Shown piece by piece: positions 63,405 through 64,000 of a DNA stretch of 64,000 bases. Below the pieces are notes generated by a model. The model was not told the DNA's origin, did no database searches, and worked only from the letters and a program-made list of their open reading frames with translations. The stretch lies in contig OZ244055.1 in the NCBI GenBank assembly GCA_965214975.1, forward strand, positions 2,294,001 to 2,358,000, written 5' to 3'. The DNA comes from JAJEBT01 sp965214975. Its GTDB lineage: Bacteria > Pseudomonadota > Alphaproteobacteria > MPNO01 > UBA830. The stretch's first letter is position 1; each line of letters opens with the position of its first letter. The position numbers and the translations under genes are program-made.

Positions 63405-64000
63405 GTCTTCTACAGTCCGGCCGGGATATTCGAGAACCGCTCCGGGAAAGAGTCAGCGAAACAAAAGGGTTGGTTCCGGCGAGCGCCGGAGCTCCGGGAA
63501 AATGTAGTGCAATAAATCTGGTGATTCGGATTCCGGAACGACTTCAGGCGTTGATCTTTTCCCGTGCGCCCGTATCATGGCGTGGTGCACACGGGGAGTC
63601 CGCCATGTTCTTTCGCCTCAAGCCCGCCGGCAAGTACAAGTACCTCCAGATCGTCGAGAACCGCCGCGAGGGCAAAAAGGTCCGGCAGACCGTCATCGCC
63701 ACCATCGGAAGGCTCGACAGGCTCGCCCCTTCCGGAGCCGTCGACAGGCTGGCGGCCTCCGCCGCCCGCTTCGCCGAGTCCCTCGTCGTCCTGTCCGAGC
63801 ACGACGCGGGGAACGGGCCGGACGCGGAAGTCGTGGTCATCGGCCCCTCCCTGGTCTTCGAGCGCCTGTGGCGCGAGAGCGGATGCCGCGGGGCGGTGCG
63901 CTCCCTGCTTGCGGGACGGAACTTCGGCTTCGACGTCGAGCGCGCCGTGTTCTTCACCGTCCTGCACCGCCTCATGGTCTCCGGCTCGGACCGCAGCGCC
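63400..64000 (+). mobile_element. IS1634-type insertion sequence, left part (runs off window)
   Basis: The element begins where the ImmA/IrrE similarity stops, around 63400. It contains about 200 bases of leader and then a transposase gene to the window edge. The exact left inverted repeat and target duplication cannot be defined without the right end. Confidence 0.65.
63605..64000 (+). CDS. IS1634-family transposase, N-terminal part
   Basis: The first 132 codons are visible. From the ATG at 63605 the product starts MFFRLKPAGKYKYLQIVENR with GKKVRQTVIATIGRLDRL. This matches the opening of IS1634 (IS4-group) transposases, which begin with a short beta-rich domain before the DDE core. VVVIGPSLVFERLWRESG and FFTVLHRLMVSGSDRSA follow. 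The catalytic residues lie beyond the window. The frame is continuous with the disrupted ImmA/IrrE gene upstream. I treat this as chance read-through because the ATG and family N-terminus coincide. Confidence 0.85.
   Translation, partial: MFFRLKPAGKYKYLQIVENRREGKKVRQTVIATIGRLDRLAPSGAVDRLAASAARFAESLVVLSEHDAGNGPDAEVVVIGPSLVFERLWRESGCRGAVRSLLAGRNFGFDVERAVFFTVLHRLMVSGSDRSA

Noticed and set aside
62918..64000. A single fusion protein of ImmA/IrrE peptidase and transposase
   Set aside because: The join is about 200 bases of unrelated sequence, and the transposase has its own ATG at 63605 with the family N-terminus. An IS insertion explains it better.

Overview
The window is about 70% G+C by eye and codes densely on both strands. 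Several features point to an alphaproteobacterium, possibly of Rhodospirillales type: a DUF4167 protein, an atpI-atpB-atpE-b'-b Fo cluster with separate b' and b subunits, a class I lysyl-tRNA synthetase, ETF:ubiquinone oxidoreductase, and many TRAP/TAXI transporter genes. I cannot name the species.

Layout. Bases 1-2236 are accessory: the first part of a DUF499-type P-loop ATPase running off the left edge, a repeat-rich gap and an unknown protein. Bases 2237-8429 carry housekeeping genes: ETF-QO, a family-4-like uracil-DNA glycosylase, a lytic transglycosylase, moaB and a coupled glycosyltransferase pair. Bases 8430-14720 hold the most unusual region. It is an A+T-richer island with four overlapping minus-strand genes: a DNA cytosine methyltransferase, a GHKL/MORC-like ATPase, and two proteins of uncertain function. 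The island is bracketed by a full copy and a broken copy of the glycosyltransferase locus. Bases 14948-22740 continue the accessory zone with a lone RecF/AAA_15-like ATPase, a radical SAM protein, rnhB, a fragment resembling the 3' half of initiator tRNA, and two tandem, nearly identical AAA-ATPase/PD-(D/E)XK proteins. A decayed third copy of the latter sits at the edge of the methyltransferase island.

Bases 22809-28789 return to core functions (mutY, DciA-like, DsbA-like, smc). Bases 28893-34505 form a catabolic operon (M20 amidohydrolase, gamma-glutamyltransferase-like, amidohydrolase, DSD1-type PLP enzyme). It ends against a minus-strand pair that looks like feruloyl/coumaroyl-CoA synthetase plus hydratase-lyase. 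An M23 peptidase, clpB and DUF4167 follow. A gene-poor stretch holds dispersed repeats and a single RNA ligase gene. After it come a three-gene TRAP transporter, adenine deaminase, two coupled glycosyltransferases, lysK, a TAXI-TRAP operon and tRNA-Val(GAC).

Bases 58407-62262 contain an N-formylglutamate amidohydrolase/GNAT pair and the Fo part of ATP synthase, lying between two copies of a short element with terminal inverted repeats. The right edge has an XRE regulator and an ImmA/IrrE-type metallopeptidase gene that is cut off by an IS1634-type transposon running out of the window.

The best candidate for an undescribed system is the methyltransferase-GHKL operon at 9088-13691. It looks like a restriction/anti-phage module with no recognisable nuclease. 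Gene calls are from reading the translations. No database search was run, and family names come from recalled motifs.
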